From Physella acuta (lineage: Eukaryota > Mollusca > Gastropoda > Physidae): 64,000 nucleotides of DNA. Both the position numbers and the translations under genes were made by a program. Shown piece after piece: positions 19,401 to 31,125 of the stretch; the stretch's first letter is position 1, and each line of letters opens with the position of its first letter. The DNA lies in contig NW_026732278.1 of NCBI RefSeq assembly GCF_028476545.1, positions 434,001-498,000 of the forward strand, read 5' to 3'. The notes under the pieces were generated by a model. That model was given only the letters and a program-made list of their open reading frames with translations, did not search any database and was not told the DNA's origin.

Positions 19401-22400
19401 GTTCCAGGCAAACAACATGACAAAATCTACCTGGAAGTGAAAGCAAATATTTAACTGCACAAGTTTTTGAAGTAAAACAATAAAAGACCAAGAATGTTTT
19501 TTTTTAAGCCACAAAACCCCTTGAGAAAAGGTAGAAAATCTGGGATGAGCACAATATTTCGACCCAAAAAGTCTAGGATTGTTATATTCTTTCTTATAAT
19601 AATTTTGTCCTTGTTTAAACAAGAATCTCGCAATTTAATACTAAAACCTATTTGGCCAAAGGCATGGCAGCCAGTCAGCACATTACAAGTGCTCAAAATA
19701 ATGTTTTTTACAGAACCACCAAAGAATGTAACCAGTATTGAATGTTCAAATGAAAAATCTCGCCCAGCATTATCTGATGTACATAATAACGAACAATGTG
19801 TACAAGCTCAAAATCTCAAGTATGACAAAATTGACATTCAAAGTATTGATGCCTTATTTCGCCCTACAATGACCTCATCAGAGAGATGTGAAATTATATC
19901 CTTATTTAAGATGCTTGCAGCCTTGTTATCAAAAGCAAACATAAATTTTTTCCTGGTCCATGGCTCTTTACTAGGAGCGTACCGACACCATGGCTTCATT
20001 CCCTGGGATGATGACATTGATATCACGGTCAATGCTACTCAGTGGGAGAATGTGCGTGATGTACTCTCATGTGTGGAGGGTTATGAACTTTCCATCAATC
20101 CCAACATGCATTGGAAATTTTTCAAAAAAGATTCTCATTTTCCTTTCATAGATATCTTTTTCTTCACAGAGGATGCTAACTATGTTTGGGCCTTAACTCA
20201 TTACGTCAATAAAAGCCTGACCTACAAGAAGACACTTGTCTTCCCACTAAGTCATGGGCCTTTTGAGGATTTTCTTGTCCCTCTCCCAGGTAAACTTGAG
20301 GCCCTTACCCTAACGGAATATGACCCTGATTACTGTCAGTCCCCAAGTCTGTGCCATAAAAATCATGTGTCATACAAGGTGATGAAAACTGTTCTATGCT
20401 CTACTATACCTGGGTACCAAATGTACAACCTACGTCAGTAATTATCTAATTATCATTGAGCATGTAAAGCTGTCTATTTTTACAGCAGTTATTCTTTGAA
20501 GTTGAAACTATGAATCTGAATTATTGGATGATATTAACAAAAAGAAAAATCCTGCAGTGTTAAAGTCTATATATCTATTAATTTAACAAGCTGAGTATTA
20601 CCATAACCAGTATTATTTTATTGTTGGAGTTACGTGTTATAAAATAGAATCAAAGCATTAATAACAAAACCAAAAGAACATTTTAAAACTAATTTACATT
20701 GATTGCAAAGTAAAACCTGTATCAGCATTATTAATTATAACATTTTGAAGATACAAATATTTTTATTTAATATTAACTACATGAATAACATGAAATGCAA
20801 GTTAAGATTTTTTTTTTAAATTATATTTTGTTTTTAGTTATTTCCTTTTCTTTTACCTTTTACTTCACTTTCTCAATACCCCTTTCTATATCTATGATCA
20901 TATACAGCACTTAAAAGCATCTTTACTAAACATTTCACCAACATTTAGAAAATAATTACACTTACACCTCAACTTAATCAAATGAAACTGTCACATTATC
21001 TAATGTAAATATCTGCATTTGAGGATGATGATCTCACATAGAATAATATAGATGTAGGTCTGGCTGTGTGCCATTGGTAAGCTTTTGAAGCTGTGTCTTA
21101 GTCTCTTTTATGTTGATCTAATAGCTGCTAAGCTTACATTTGGCAGGTAGATTTTGTGTGTGATGTTTATTCAATTTTTCTTTGTGATAATTGAAGGGTG
21201 TAAAAAAAAAAGATCCAGCACAGTAGATATTATAACGGAAAGTGCTCATTCTGCTATATTATCTTAACTTTTTCACAATCAAAAACTGGATATAATAGCA
21301 AACCTACTTAAAATCACAGCAAATATGTTTGTGCAGAAAAAAAGCTATCCGGTGATGATGAAAACTTTTATAGTAACCAGCAATTTATAATGTGTAAGCC
21401 TATTTTATTTCTGAAATACAAATGACATTCAACTTATTGTGAATGTAGCTCCTGACATTTCCCTTTAATATAGTTACACTAAAGGTCTCTGAAAAGCATA
21501 AATAATATTTAAATAAAAACAATTTAGGCTGTTTAATATTAAACTTACTGATCTGATTACAAATTTCCAAAATAAATTTTTTACAAAACTTATTTGTTTT
21601 TTTCAGGTCACATTGCTTATTAGTTTTGTGTACTTGCTTTTTTACAAGTTAATGAAAGCTAAACTAGTTTTTTCTAGTTCTCCTTGTATTTGTTTTTTGC
21701 CTAGTCACCCTAAGGGCCATACTTTACAATCTAATCACATTTATACTATACCTGTATTTATATATTTAGCATGTTTTAAGCTTTAAGTACAAATTATTTT
21801 TTTGAATGCTCACTGAATTTGTGTTTTTTGAAATTTTAATAATTACTCTTATAACATGATCTACAGTAATCTCATTTTGTCATTGGAAGTGCAAATTAAA
21901 ATTTTAAACTGCTAGGTATGTTGTTTTGAAAAGCTGATGTGTTCAATTTATGAATAATTAGGCTACTAATTAGTTTGATTGAAAAAAATGTGTGTGCCAT
22001 TTTACTTTGAGTGAAACCAATAGATTTTGTATTGTAAACTGAGAAAATTAATTAATTATGTATTGAGATGGTTTAGCAATTAAAATGGTCTGAATTTATT
22101 TAAAAGAAACTGAGTGTCTGTTAAGTTTTTTTTCTTTAACTAACCTGAAAATTAAAACCACTACAAATAGTTTGGAATTAATTAACAAAAAAACGTTGCA
22201 GTTTTAAAAATTGAAAGCTTACATTAGGTGAATTGACATCTCCAAAGTACTCAGGGTGCTCGTATGACATGCCCACATTGTTGACCAACACACCAATGTC
22301 CAGACTGGCCAACTGAGATTTGATGTCCTCATATATGTTGCCTTGAGTAAAGTCTGCGGCAATAACTTGAGTGATAACTTTGTATTTCTCCTCTGAAACA

Positions 22401-25372
22401 AAATTATATATGTTCCAAATTGTTAAAAGTACAATCAACACTGAGGAACTGTGTGTGGTTGGTGGGCTGGACAAAATGGTAAAGTCTATGCCAATAGTGG
22501 TCATACAATTCATTTGTCTAGTGCCAATATCTCATGGGCTAGTTTGAATGGGTCGTTTTGTCACTGGCCATTTTGACAGTGCACCCAGAGGTAGAAATAC
22601 TTTAAGTTTAAGTCAGACCTTATTATAAATACCAATTAATACCATAGGAGATGAGTGACCCAAACTGTTGCAGAGGGTCACCTTTAATCGTAGAATGGTA
22701 TCAAGTGATTGTTCTCATAATGTGTCACAAGATGTAACAATAATAACATGCTGCTTGTATATATGCAAAAATTAATAAACTGATTATTACGCATGTTTGG
22801 TCAGCATTTTTAATGCATCTTAATCCAACAATAGTTTTAGTTTTAGAACTATCTTAAATGTTTGTCAGAAAAAGTCAGTGAGTTGAATTATCACCAAGCA
22901 CTGGAGATATTAAAAGCAGATAGCTTGAATGAAAAATGTACAAGTTCTGACCTATTTCCTTTGCCACTTCTGTCAACTTAGATATAGTCCTGCTAATCAA
23001 CACAACATTAAGGCCCTTTGCAGCAAGCTGTGAAGAAAATTATCGTAAAATAAAATATTTTTTTAAGTTACAATATAAAAAAACACGTTTTACAAGCATA
23101 AATAAATTTTAAAAAGTAATGCATCAGCAGATAATTACAAATGAGGCTTGTTATTTATGTTTTAAACATGCTTTCTAGACCTATTTTATACTTATTAAAT
23201 GCACAATCAAATCAAATTCAACACCTACTTGTTCTGCGTAAGCTTTGCCAATGCCATCTGTACTGCCAGTAATTACTAATTAAAAGAAAAATTGAGAAAA
23301 AAAAACAACGTATAGGCTGAATCATTAAAATTTCACTAGTCCACTCTATGAGATTCAAATAAAGCATTAGGCCTAACTAAAAATTTCCACTAAATCTAAA
23401 TACAGTGGTAGACAGCTTGTCGGCTTAACTGAAAGTCTTGAGTTCGGATCATGGGCTCAAGTCTGTAGAGCATTCCTGAGTTCACCCAGCTCTGATGAGT
23501 ACCTGACTCACATTGATTAGGGAAATACAGGTGTTGGGCTAAGTACCATCCCCCTTTGCTCAGTTTGCCCTTTTTAGTGGTCTTTAAAAATTTATGCCGA
23601 GGTAATTGAAACAGATAACGGTAATCTATCGCTCTAGGTGTGTAAAATCGGCAGAGGCTAGTAATGTGCGAAAAGGTTGCCTCATTGTTAAGGCTTTAAT
23701 AGAAGTATATTGTGATATATTTGTGTCAAATATTATAGATAAGTGAATAATAAACCAAAATCAATGGCTAAATATATCAATATAAGCCAGAGATGAACTT
23801 TAAAAAGCAGTGTTTGCGAGCAAAATTTGCTATATAAACAGCAGATATTTGTAAAATAGAGTGGCTTCCCCTGAATCTGCGCTATAAGTTTACGAAAAAA
23901 AAACTTAAACAAGATGGCTGCTATAGTAAATGAGACAGGTTGCATCTGATGAAAACTTCGCTAATCTTTATTTTTTACTGAGAAGTTTTAATCCCATTGT
24001 TTAAAAACAGGTAGATCTACATTATTGAAACTTTGAAACATTTTTGTAAATTTCAAAACATAACTCCTCCTAAAAATGTGAAATAGGCCTAATTATTAAA
24101 ATTTAAGGAATCGACTGTTCTTATCATTACTAGTCTCTCACTCTGCCGATTTTATGTAGGCTGCCTCAATGGTAAAACTCCATTTTAGCGTATTTTATTC
24201 TCTGCTTCTTGTTTACCTCCAGTTGAGCGTATTTTATTATAATAACCAAAACACACCAAAACATTAGGAAAACACGATTTATTTATTTGTATTGTATTTT
24301 TGTTTTAATTTTAACAAATGAATATTTAAAAAAAAAGAGACTGACTTTGTTTTAGATCTTGATAATTTTAAATTTACTTTTGTCAAAACTTGAGAAAAAT
24401 CCAAATTTAGAATATTGAATGTGCTATGTTCGTGTGTCAGTTAGAATTTTCATGGCAATGGGTGAAGTACGTTTCAAACATAACTCACAATTGCAAGGGG
24501 GTTAAGTTTGTATTGTTACAAGTGTCTCCCAGGCATGATACTATAAAATAAATAAACATTTATGAACTTACAATGACCCCAAAACTGAGGCCAACACAAT
24601 TTCAAACAGCTATTGCCCGAGCTATGATGTATGCTGGTAACTAAAGTAAATGTAAACTCATTGTGAACCCGCGACCGTGTAAGGATTTTTCTCCCGCTGA
24701 TGATCACACAATATTTAATTGGAACAGTTCTAATGCTTTTTAATGTTGTTTTTTTTACCTTTTCTAATTAAAAATCATGTTCATAAAAAAAAAGTAGATC
24801 TAGTGTTTTCTTAACATTTTTGAGTGTTTCTGTTGTGTTTATAATAAAATACGCTCAACTGGAGGTGAACGTGAAGCGGGAATAAAATACGCTAAAATGG
24901 AGGTTTACCGCCTACAACTATAGATATTAGATAAAGAAAGATTTATCGTTAAACGCTGAGTAATCTAAGAAGATTACGAAGATAAACTACTAGTGTACTA
25001 GATTCTAGACCTTTCTAGCTAGAGTAGACTAGACTAGATCTAGATTACTCCTACTCTACTAGATCTACTTCATGATCATCTCTCCATTCTCCATGTTTTT
25101 GGGCTTGAACGGGGTTCATTCTGCTAGTAACAAAGAGTCGACTCGAAATATCGAGCTTTCATTGCATTCATTAATTTTTCATTACAGCGATTGTTACCTG
25201 CCCATGATCCGGCTTTCTTTAGATCTCCAGATAGTGGAAACACTCGAGATAAAAAGTGAACACTTAAAAATCGAAACAGCCCAACTGCTACTTTGAAAGC
25301 TAAGAAGCCTATAGTTAAGGCTCCAATAAGTCCAAATATCTCAGACGAGCTACCAAAATATTGCTTAATCAT
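13452..25372 (-). CDS. HSD17B12: HSD17B12-like very-long-chain 3-oxoacyl-CoA reductase / 17-beta-HSD (nine coding exons, 316 aa)
   Basis: A short-chain dehydrogenase of the ER membrane. In this family it reduces 3-ketoacyl-CoA in fatty-acid elongation, and steroids in some members. Coding exons read by me: 25372-25198, 23275-23229, 23027-22952, 22392-22223, 19015-18971, 18844-18728, 17609-17544, 13805-13656, 13556-13452. All have GT/AG ends and matching phases and sum to 951 nt. Features: N-terminal membrane segment (residues about 12-40); NADP(H) motif TGSTDGIG (61-68); NNVG (137-140) within [14 protein letters not shown]; catalytic Ser193, Tyr206 and Lys210 in YSATK; C-terminal [16 protein letters not shown]. 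Length matches vertebrate HSD17B12 (about 312 aa). The C-terminus reads [10 protein letters not shown], so the canonical dilysine ER signal seen in vertebrates is not obvious. The start has an A-rich context (AAAAATG). The introns are full of repeats and hold a LicD gene. Confidence 0.93.
14590..15430. repeat. C-run and TAGATC-rich low-complexity intronic DNA
   Basis: A poly-C stretch near 14631-14647 (next to a fragment of the dispersed repeat also seen at 26407) is followed by many TAGATCTA words (15020-15060, 15230-15310, 15350-15400). No coding signal. Confidence 0.6.
15484..16138. mobile_element. MITE with long terminal inverted repeats, copy 1
   Basis: The left end reads AAACTCCATTTTAGCG, then an ATTTTATTC word and CACCTCCAGTTGAGCG. 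The right end is the inverse (CGCTAAAATGGAGTTTTACC, with CTCAACGGGAGGTGAACGTG). Copy 2 is at 24169-24914 in another intron of the same gene and shares the interior (for example GTGAACTCA(T/C)xGTGAACC). Confidence 0.75.
19494..20441 (+). CDS. LicD-family (fukutin/FKRP-like) type II membrane transferase, intronless, 315 aa
   Basis: The protein has a basic cytoplasmic tail, a membrane anchor near residues 29-41 ([13 protein letters not shown]), a linker, and a LicD domain with [12 protein letters not shown] (156-167) followed by PWDDDID (170-176). The Asp cluster (D172, D173, D174, D176) is the expected metal/nucleotide site of this nucleotidyltransferase-fold family. LicD proteins transfer phospho-alcohols, and animal relatives (fukutin, FKRP) add ribitol-phosphate to glycans in the Golgi; the substrate here is unknown. 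ATG 19494 is the first in frame; Met18 is an alternative that keeps the anchor. The gene sits on the plus strand inside the intron between exons 4 and 5 of the HSD17B12-like gene. One exon suggests a retrocopy or an ancestrally intronless gene. The frame looks intact. Confidence 0.85.
   Translation: MFFFKPQNPLRKGRKSGMSTIFRPKKSRIVIFFLIIILSLFKQESRNLILKPIWPKAWQPVSTLQVLKIMFFTEPPKNVTSIECSNEKSRPALSDVHNNEQCVQAQNLKYDKIDIQSIDALFRPTMTSSERCEIISLFKMLAALLSKANINFFLVHGSLLGAYRHHGFIPWDDDIDITVNATQWENVRDVLSCVEGYELSINPNMHWKFFKKDSHFPFIDIFFFTEDANYVWALTHYVNKSLTYKKTLVFPLSHGPFEDFLVPLPGKLEALTLTEYDPDYCQSPSLCHKNHVSYKVMKTVLCSTIPGYQMYNLRQ
20442..22222. other. Intron DNA downstream of the LicD gene
   Basis: AT-rich, with no further exon of either gene seen. 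AATAAA occurs at about 21512-21517 on plus, but is far from the LicD stop codon, so its use is uncertain. Confidence 0.4.
23407..23690 (+). mobile_element. tRNA-derived SINE, copy 1
   Basis: A decayed tRNA-like head (GGGCTCAAGTCTGTAGAGC, resembling a B box) is followed by CCTGAGTTCACCCAGCTCTG, GAGTACCTGACTCA and GAAACAGATAACGGTAATC. The SINE at 49350 has the same order of blocks (CCTGACTTCAC, TCTGAAGAGTA, GAGAAAACAAAGGCGGCTG). It lies in intron 1 of the HSD17B12-like gene. Confidence 0.6.
24169..24914. mobile_element. MITE with long terminal inverted repeats, copy 2
   Basis: The left end GGTAAAACTCCATTTTAGCG, then TTTACCTCCAGTTGAGCG, is mirrored at the right end by CTCAACTGGAGGTGAACGTG and CGCTAAAATGGAGGTTTACC. 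Same family as 15484-16138. No coding capacity. Confidence 0.78.
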
Positions 25373-26406
25373 TTTTACTAAAGCAAAGTTAGATTTGAAT
25401 CAACTCCTGCGTAGATATAAAACAAAATCGCGAATGCTCCTTTCGATTTACAAATGCGTGAGTTGTTTCGCTTTAACGCGTGACGCTGTTGGGTTGTCAA
25501 GATAAGCTTCGGACTAAATATACAGTATTAGAATACATTCGACTTTTAAATTTTCATCGCCCTCGGGGTCTGTTTCAACATGCACTCACAATTTAACACA
25601 CTGACTCACATGCAACTGAAACTTTAGCAAACCAAGGTTGTTTTCCCCCTAACTTCCTATTTACCAGTGTGTACACCCAGACTAATAAATAAATAAATAA
25701 TACAATATAATAAACAAATCTAAGTTCGATCTAAGGGGCGGGGTATGTGGTTTAAGATATATCTCAGCGCCCACACATCACTTCACACAAATAAAAAATG
25801 AATTTAAAAAACTGGACAAATATTTGAGAAAAATGTTCTCATGTAAATATTTTTATACAAGTCGTTATGCTCCTCATATATTAGTGTATTTTAAATGGAA
25901 GTACTAACACAGACAAAGCTCATTATCATAATTAACTTGCCTGTATGGAATATGCACTGATACTACATATAAATGACGGTTAATTAAGCTATATTACACT
26001 ACACGCGTGCATTTTTCGTTCGTTAAATATAGTCTAATTATTCTAAACGTTCTTCATAAAACTACAGCGCACGGAAGGTCGGCGTTGCTAGGTTCTTATA
26101 ATGTTCGCTTGACAAAGAGATATTTTTCCTTCTTCTTGGTCCTTAATTTTTAATGATTGTAGGAAAAAAAGTCACACGAAAAAAAAACACAGGAAAAAAA
26201 CACAGAAAAAAGTCACAGGAAAAAAGTCACAGGAAAAAAAGACACAAAATATATTTGTATGAAATGTGTTAATACTTTTATGTATTAAATATTCAGAAAG
26301 TGCAAATCAACTTACGATTAATTAAATGTAATGTGTGTATACGCATAGTAATATTTATTAAAAAATATTTTGTATGAAGTGCGTAGGTAATTCCGTTATA
26401 GGCCTA
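25373..26406 (-). promoter_or_regulatory. 5' flank of the HSD17B12-like gene, otherwise featureless
   Basis: The first 150 bases above the ATG are CpG-richer than their surroundings and are the likely 5' UTR and core promoter; no clear TATA box. Beyond are an imperfect (AGGAAAAAAAGTCAC)n stretch at about 26160-26246 and AT-rich DNA without genes. Confidence 0.35.
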
Positions 26407-26745
26407 TGGGGTCATCCATAAATAACGTCACACTCGTAGGGGGGAGGGGGTCCGTAATTTTGTGACGATGTGTGATGAGGGGAGGGGGGGTCAGATGTTG
26501 CGACGTCGCACTTATGCATTATAAAGAAGCAATGTTAGAAAACGAATTTTAGACGTTATTTCGCGTTTTAGATAACTGTTTTAATAAATTGTAATAGTTT
26601 AGACAAGATTTTAGAAAAATATCGATGTTTAAAAAAAATTCATCTGCAATTTTGAGGGGGGTTGTAGGTTGAGGTGTGCCGTCATTTTAGGGGGGGGGGT
26701 CTGGCTTTTTGTGACGACGTATGACGAAGGGGAGGGGGGAAGCAA
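26407..26745. repeat. Dispersed repeat family with TGACG words and G-runs
   Basis: It begins GGGGTCATCCATAAATAACG, then TGTGACGATGTGTGATGAGG, and ends in another GTGACGACGTATGACGA with G-runs. An inverted copy lies at 39300-39612 (ends CGTCATTTATGGACGACCCC), a fragment near 14590-14665 and a diverged copy near 56885-57095. Probably a non-autonomous transposon; class unresolved. Confidence 0.6.
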
Positions 26746-26796
26746 ACTTTCCATTAACCTTCCCCCACCTCCTGTATAGGCTTAATATAGGCATTT

Positions 26797-26990
<194 letters not shown>

Positions 26991-27104
26991 ATCCATTGAT
27001 CGAACCCCACCCCCTTGTGCCAACTTAAGTCACCAAATTTTACCATAGCAAAAAAAAAATTAACACTACCGCTAATAGGTTTGAAAACTCCCCGAAAGAT
27101 CCTG

Positions 27105-27420
27105 GGATCGAGATTGTCGGACAAAATAAAAACAAATACCCGTGCACAGATCTGTGGAGCTAGACAAAGCAGGAGTCTATGGCAGCGCTGACCACAAGGG
27201 GGAAGTGGCGCTGGGTCGGGCACCCGCTGTGTTACACTGAGACAAATGCGACATGTGAGTGGAAGCCGCTGGGGAGGCACAAGATAGGGCGCCTAAATCA
27301 TACATGAAGGGGGAGGATATCATAGGAAACTGCAAAACACACAGCCGGGGAGCGGACAAAGTGGAAGATAATGGTTGAGGCCATTTGCTCCACATGGAGT
27401 AAAGAGGACTAAGGCGGGTT
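27105..27420 (+). mobile_element. Decayed 3' end of a LINE reverse-transcriptase ORF
   Basis: In one frame the plus strand reads TKQESMAAL, KWRWVGHPL, EWKPLGRHKIGRLNHT, then GERTKWKIMVEAICSTWS. This is the familiar LINE C-terminal pattern (KWRWIGH, W-P-G-R--GRP--TW, W-----A-CS). In-frame stops after WS, NHT and RIS and at the end show it is a dead fragment. The clade cannot be fixed from this tail. Confidence 0.75.
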
Positions 27421-27865
27421 TTCAGCAACATGAGTTTTGACAAAATCAATACATACAAAAGGTGAAGTGTTTATAGATTTAAATAATACTAATTAATATA
27501 CAAACATTAAACTATTAAAACATTTATTAAAATACCGTTAATATAAAGTTTTAAAATGGACGTGAAAATAAAAACGTATTTCACATGGAGTTGACTTTTT
27601 TTTTTCGAAATTCTTTTCTGTCATATAAGGTTTTGTAAATTATGCGAACTTCAGAACGAGCAAAACATTTGTGTTAAAAGCGTCTAGCAAATACACGCGT
27701 TTTACTGCTGTTAATTCCATGAAACATCTGTGTACGGTAGGAGATAAGGAAACGGCAAAAAGGAATTCGCAAAGTCAAGGATACACTAATTTATATGCTA
27801 GGCAGAGGTGAAGGCTTTTACAGCCTTGTACTGAATTCAGTTTAAAGTATGCTCTAATATCTTTC

Positions 27866-27868
<3 letters not shown>

Positions 27869-27938
<70 letters not shown>
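27869..27938. repeat. (AT)n microsatellite
   Basis: About 35 AT dinucleotides. Similar runs occur at 40521-40592, 42366-42432, 46991-47080 and 49154-49208 (the last continues into GT repeats). Confidence 0.98.
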
Positions 27939-27942
<4 letters not shown>

Positions 27943-28271
27943 CTGTTTTTCTTATCAGAGGCTGGTACCACCCGCTTTCATTAGCAGCCGATACTTGAAG
28001 CGTCTAATCCTACAATGCCTTAACTAAAAGTGACAGTTTGCAGTCTAATCGGCCGCAACATCAATCGCTAGTTTTGGCCTACTAATTAATATATACCAGT
28101 GTTCTTGTTGTTACAACAATCGTAACATAGCCTATTATTATATACTGTACCTGCACCTGGACATTCGCTGCATAAAGATAGTGCTAAGGTGTAAAAAAAT
28201 AATGAGGCAGAATAGATTTCATTTACTGTATAAAAAAAACAAATGGTAGCTGCAGTGAGGTTAATGTAATT

Positions 28272-28462
28272 AGTAATAAAACAGGTAGTATTAGTTACCT
28301 CACAAGTTAAAGACAGTTACAAGTACTATGGACGTTTCGACCCAAGGTCTTCGTCAGCACACAACAGTGTGATTACAGATTAGACAAATAAAGACAAACA
28401 GTAACACATTTTTTGACTGTCTTTAACTTGTGAGGTAACTAATACTACCTGTTTTATTACTA
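28272..28462. mobile_element. 191-bp hairpin element with 46-bp inverted repeats
   Basis: The left arm AGTAATAAAACAGGTAGTAT ... AACTTAAAGACAGT-type sequence (28272-28317) is almost exactly inverted at 28416-28462. The spacer contains ACGTTTCGACCCAAGGTC and TTCGTCAGC. Structure fits a MITE; no target duplication could be fixed. Confidence 0.65.
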
Positions 28463-30511
28463 TTTACTGTATAATAAGCACCGACTTAAGTTTAGATTAA
28501 AAATTAATAATACTTTATACATTAATACTACAAGTAATAGTGTCAAACTTTCATGGTACCAATTCAATAAGACAGGAGCCTCATCGATGTTTGAAGACCC
28601 TTATTGTATGACCTGTTTCACTGTTTGTCTGGAATATTGGTTTACACTATTTTATCTGGAGCCCTAATGTCAGAAACTGTAACTCTACATCACATCGGAA
28701 TGTTAAACAATGGCGTCATTATGTCGAGTGATACAAGGTGCTGACCCCCCCCCCCCCCCCCTACAACTTCTATACGTATTCTATATTAAAACTAGTCATC
28801 TTGGTATAATCCCCACCCTGATGCTGTCACACTGTGCCTAATGATGTTTTAGATTTATAACTTTAAAATATTAATTAAAGTTGCTGGAAATAGGACTTCT
28901 CATTTAAATTAACATTTTTTTTTTGTGTCACCCCCTGAATGGTTTCACCCGTAGGGGTCGCCACCACCCGCCCCTATTTGTGATATTAATGGACTTTAGT
29001 TTCCTATGTTTAACGCGAATATAGCGCCACTTCCCCTACCTAATGTACCTTTATTTATCTGTTCGGCTTACGGAGTTTTAAATCCCCCTCTGTACAAAGC
29101 GCATTGCCTTGACAGATGACGTCAAGTTAATAGAAAACAGATCACATTCTTCCAATGTCTTCCTCATTCCTTCCATGTTGGATGACGTCACTTCATGGTA
29201 TGTTGTTAGACCTGGCTTTAAACTTTGAGTATGAAAATTTGAGGACGTACGTCATGATTTTACAGTTTTAAACAAGGTCTAATTATCACTAGAACTTGGG
29301 ACAATTATTAAGATAGTGAAATCTTTATTTAGATACTTTTATGGTAAAAAAACTTAGGAAGTATATTCAGATATTCTAGGTGTTAGGATATACATAGATC
29401 TATTCACTATTTTACAGTCGTACATTCCTCAAAGTTTGTACTACTTTAATGACAATTTACTACTGTTCTGTAAGAGTCAGCCTAAACCCAAACAATCATT
29501 TCATCCCATATTTAATTTGAGTTGTTTCGACCACTGTCTGTACTTTGTGTTGTAACCATTGTAAGCAATGTTACTCCACTGTTACAAACTGGCATTTGCT
29601 TCAGCAGTGTGCTTGCATTTTTAAGAAAATCTTGGTTTATCTTAAAACTAATATCAGAACTAAATAAACTGTCGTTCTTTGTTCTGTAGGGCTTCAAGAA
29701 TTCGGGCAAATACCTGTTCCAGTTCAAAGCATGATGTAATCATCATTGATGATTAGTAATTAGTACTACATTGGTCTAGTGGAGTGGTCTAGTGGACTGG
29801 ATACTGGACTGGTCTACTAGACTGGTCCACAAGATTGGTCTATGATGAGGGTAAGGCACATTCTAGCCGACACGCCAACTTGCGTGGCACGGATAGATGG
29901 GCAACAGCTGACCTGATCAATGAAGATCATTCAAACAAACATGTTCTAACTGGAACAAATGAACTCCGCTTGCTTAAACACAACTATTTAATTGAACTTG
30001 CTTTAAAGATACCAGCACAGAAGCTTATTAAGTTAAACCCAAAATCCATAATTATTATAGTAGATAAAACAAAAGATGTTTTAACATTGTATTCAATATG
30101 TGCAATAAAAATAAGTTTGTACCATTAAGTTTTATTTCATTTGGTGAACACCTCACAAGATACACTAATACATTTACATCAAAGGAATCAGAACATGGGT
30201 ACATTTTAAAACACTAGTGTCATTTTATTGTCAAATTATTAAAGTTTAAAAAATGGAATTTAAAAAAAAAACGGCTCCAGTCCAACAAACTATTAAAATT
30301 TATTATATTTTTATAAATTAAAATTTAAAAAATTGTTTCATTTGACAGTGTTTTCATGACTATTAAGAAGCATAAGCCACGGTAATATGTCTAGTAAGGG
30401 GCAAAACCCTTGAAAGACTGATTTTAAAATAAATTTGTGACTGTTAGAACTATTACATAAATAGAAGATGCTTCTTTCCGGGCATTAAAGGCTAACCTCC
30501 CACAATAATAC
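28463..30511. other. Gene-poor stretch
   Basis: A poly-C run near 28745-28761 and a short imperfect repeat of GGTCTAGTGGACTGG type (29770-29845) are the only structures. Open frames of 70-97 codons here show no family pattern or splice support. Confidence 0.4.
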
Positions 30512-30884
30512 ATAATAATCATTAAAAAAGTTTTAAAAAACCCACGTTTTCTGATTGAACTAAAAAGTAGAAAATAAATGCTATAGGCCCTACATCACAA
30601 TAATGCAAGCGATCACTCTACTATAAGCGATCAAAAACGTGGGTCGCCGAAGTAAAAGTTATATTACTATTGATTAGATAATACTATTGACTTTTATTAG
30701 GGAGCTTGTAGAGAGTCAACAGTATTAGAAACTGTAAGAAAATCACGGCGCCCCACGTTTTTGCTCGCTTATAGTAGAGTGATCGCTTGCATTATTGTGA
30801 TGTAGGGCCTATAGCATTTATTTTCTACTTTTTAGTTCAATCAGAAAACGTGGGTTTTTTAAAACTTTTTTAATGATTATTATT
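30512..30884. mobile_element. Near-perfect palindromic MITE with about 130-bp arms
   Basis: The left arm (30513-30648) runs through CCCACGTTTTCTGATTGAAC, GCTATAGGCCCTACATCAC and GCGATCACTCTACTATAAGC. The right arm (30749-30883) is its inverse with few mismatches. A spacer of about 100 bp separates them. The transcript would fold into a very long hairpin. Confidence 0.8.
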
Positions 30885-30964
30885 TTCTACTTTTTAGTCT
30901 TTGTCTGTTTGTTTGCATTAAAATCTTGCTATCGATTTTATCTTTTCACTTTTTTTGGGTAAAC

Positions 30965-31125
30965 GAAGACAACTCGTAAAAAGACAACTCGTAAAAAGAC
31001 AACTCGTAAAAAGACAACTCGTAAAAAACACGTTGTTTGAATACGTTACTGACTAGAACACATAGATTTGAACCCGTGTCGAGTGGGATAGCAATCGTGT
31101 GCCCAACCACTCGACCATATCGTCT
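30965..31125 (-). mobile_element. tRNA-Ser(GCT)-like SINE or tRNA pseudogene with a 15-bp tandem tail
   Basis: The minus strand from 31124 reads GACGATATGGTCGAGTGG (A box), then GATTGCTATCCC (anticodon-loop-like, GCT) and GGGTTCAAATC (B box). Acceptor pairing is poor, so it is not an intact tRNA. It runs into four copies of a 15-bp unit (TTTTTACGAGTTGTC on minus, 30965-31026), as a SINE tail would. Confidence 0.55.

Noticed and set aside
29835-30128. 97-codon plus-strand frame
   Set aside because: No recognisable family, no splice or poly(A) support, AT-rich surroundings; likely chance.
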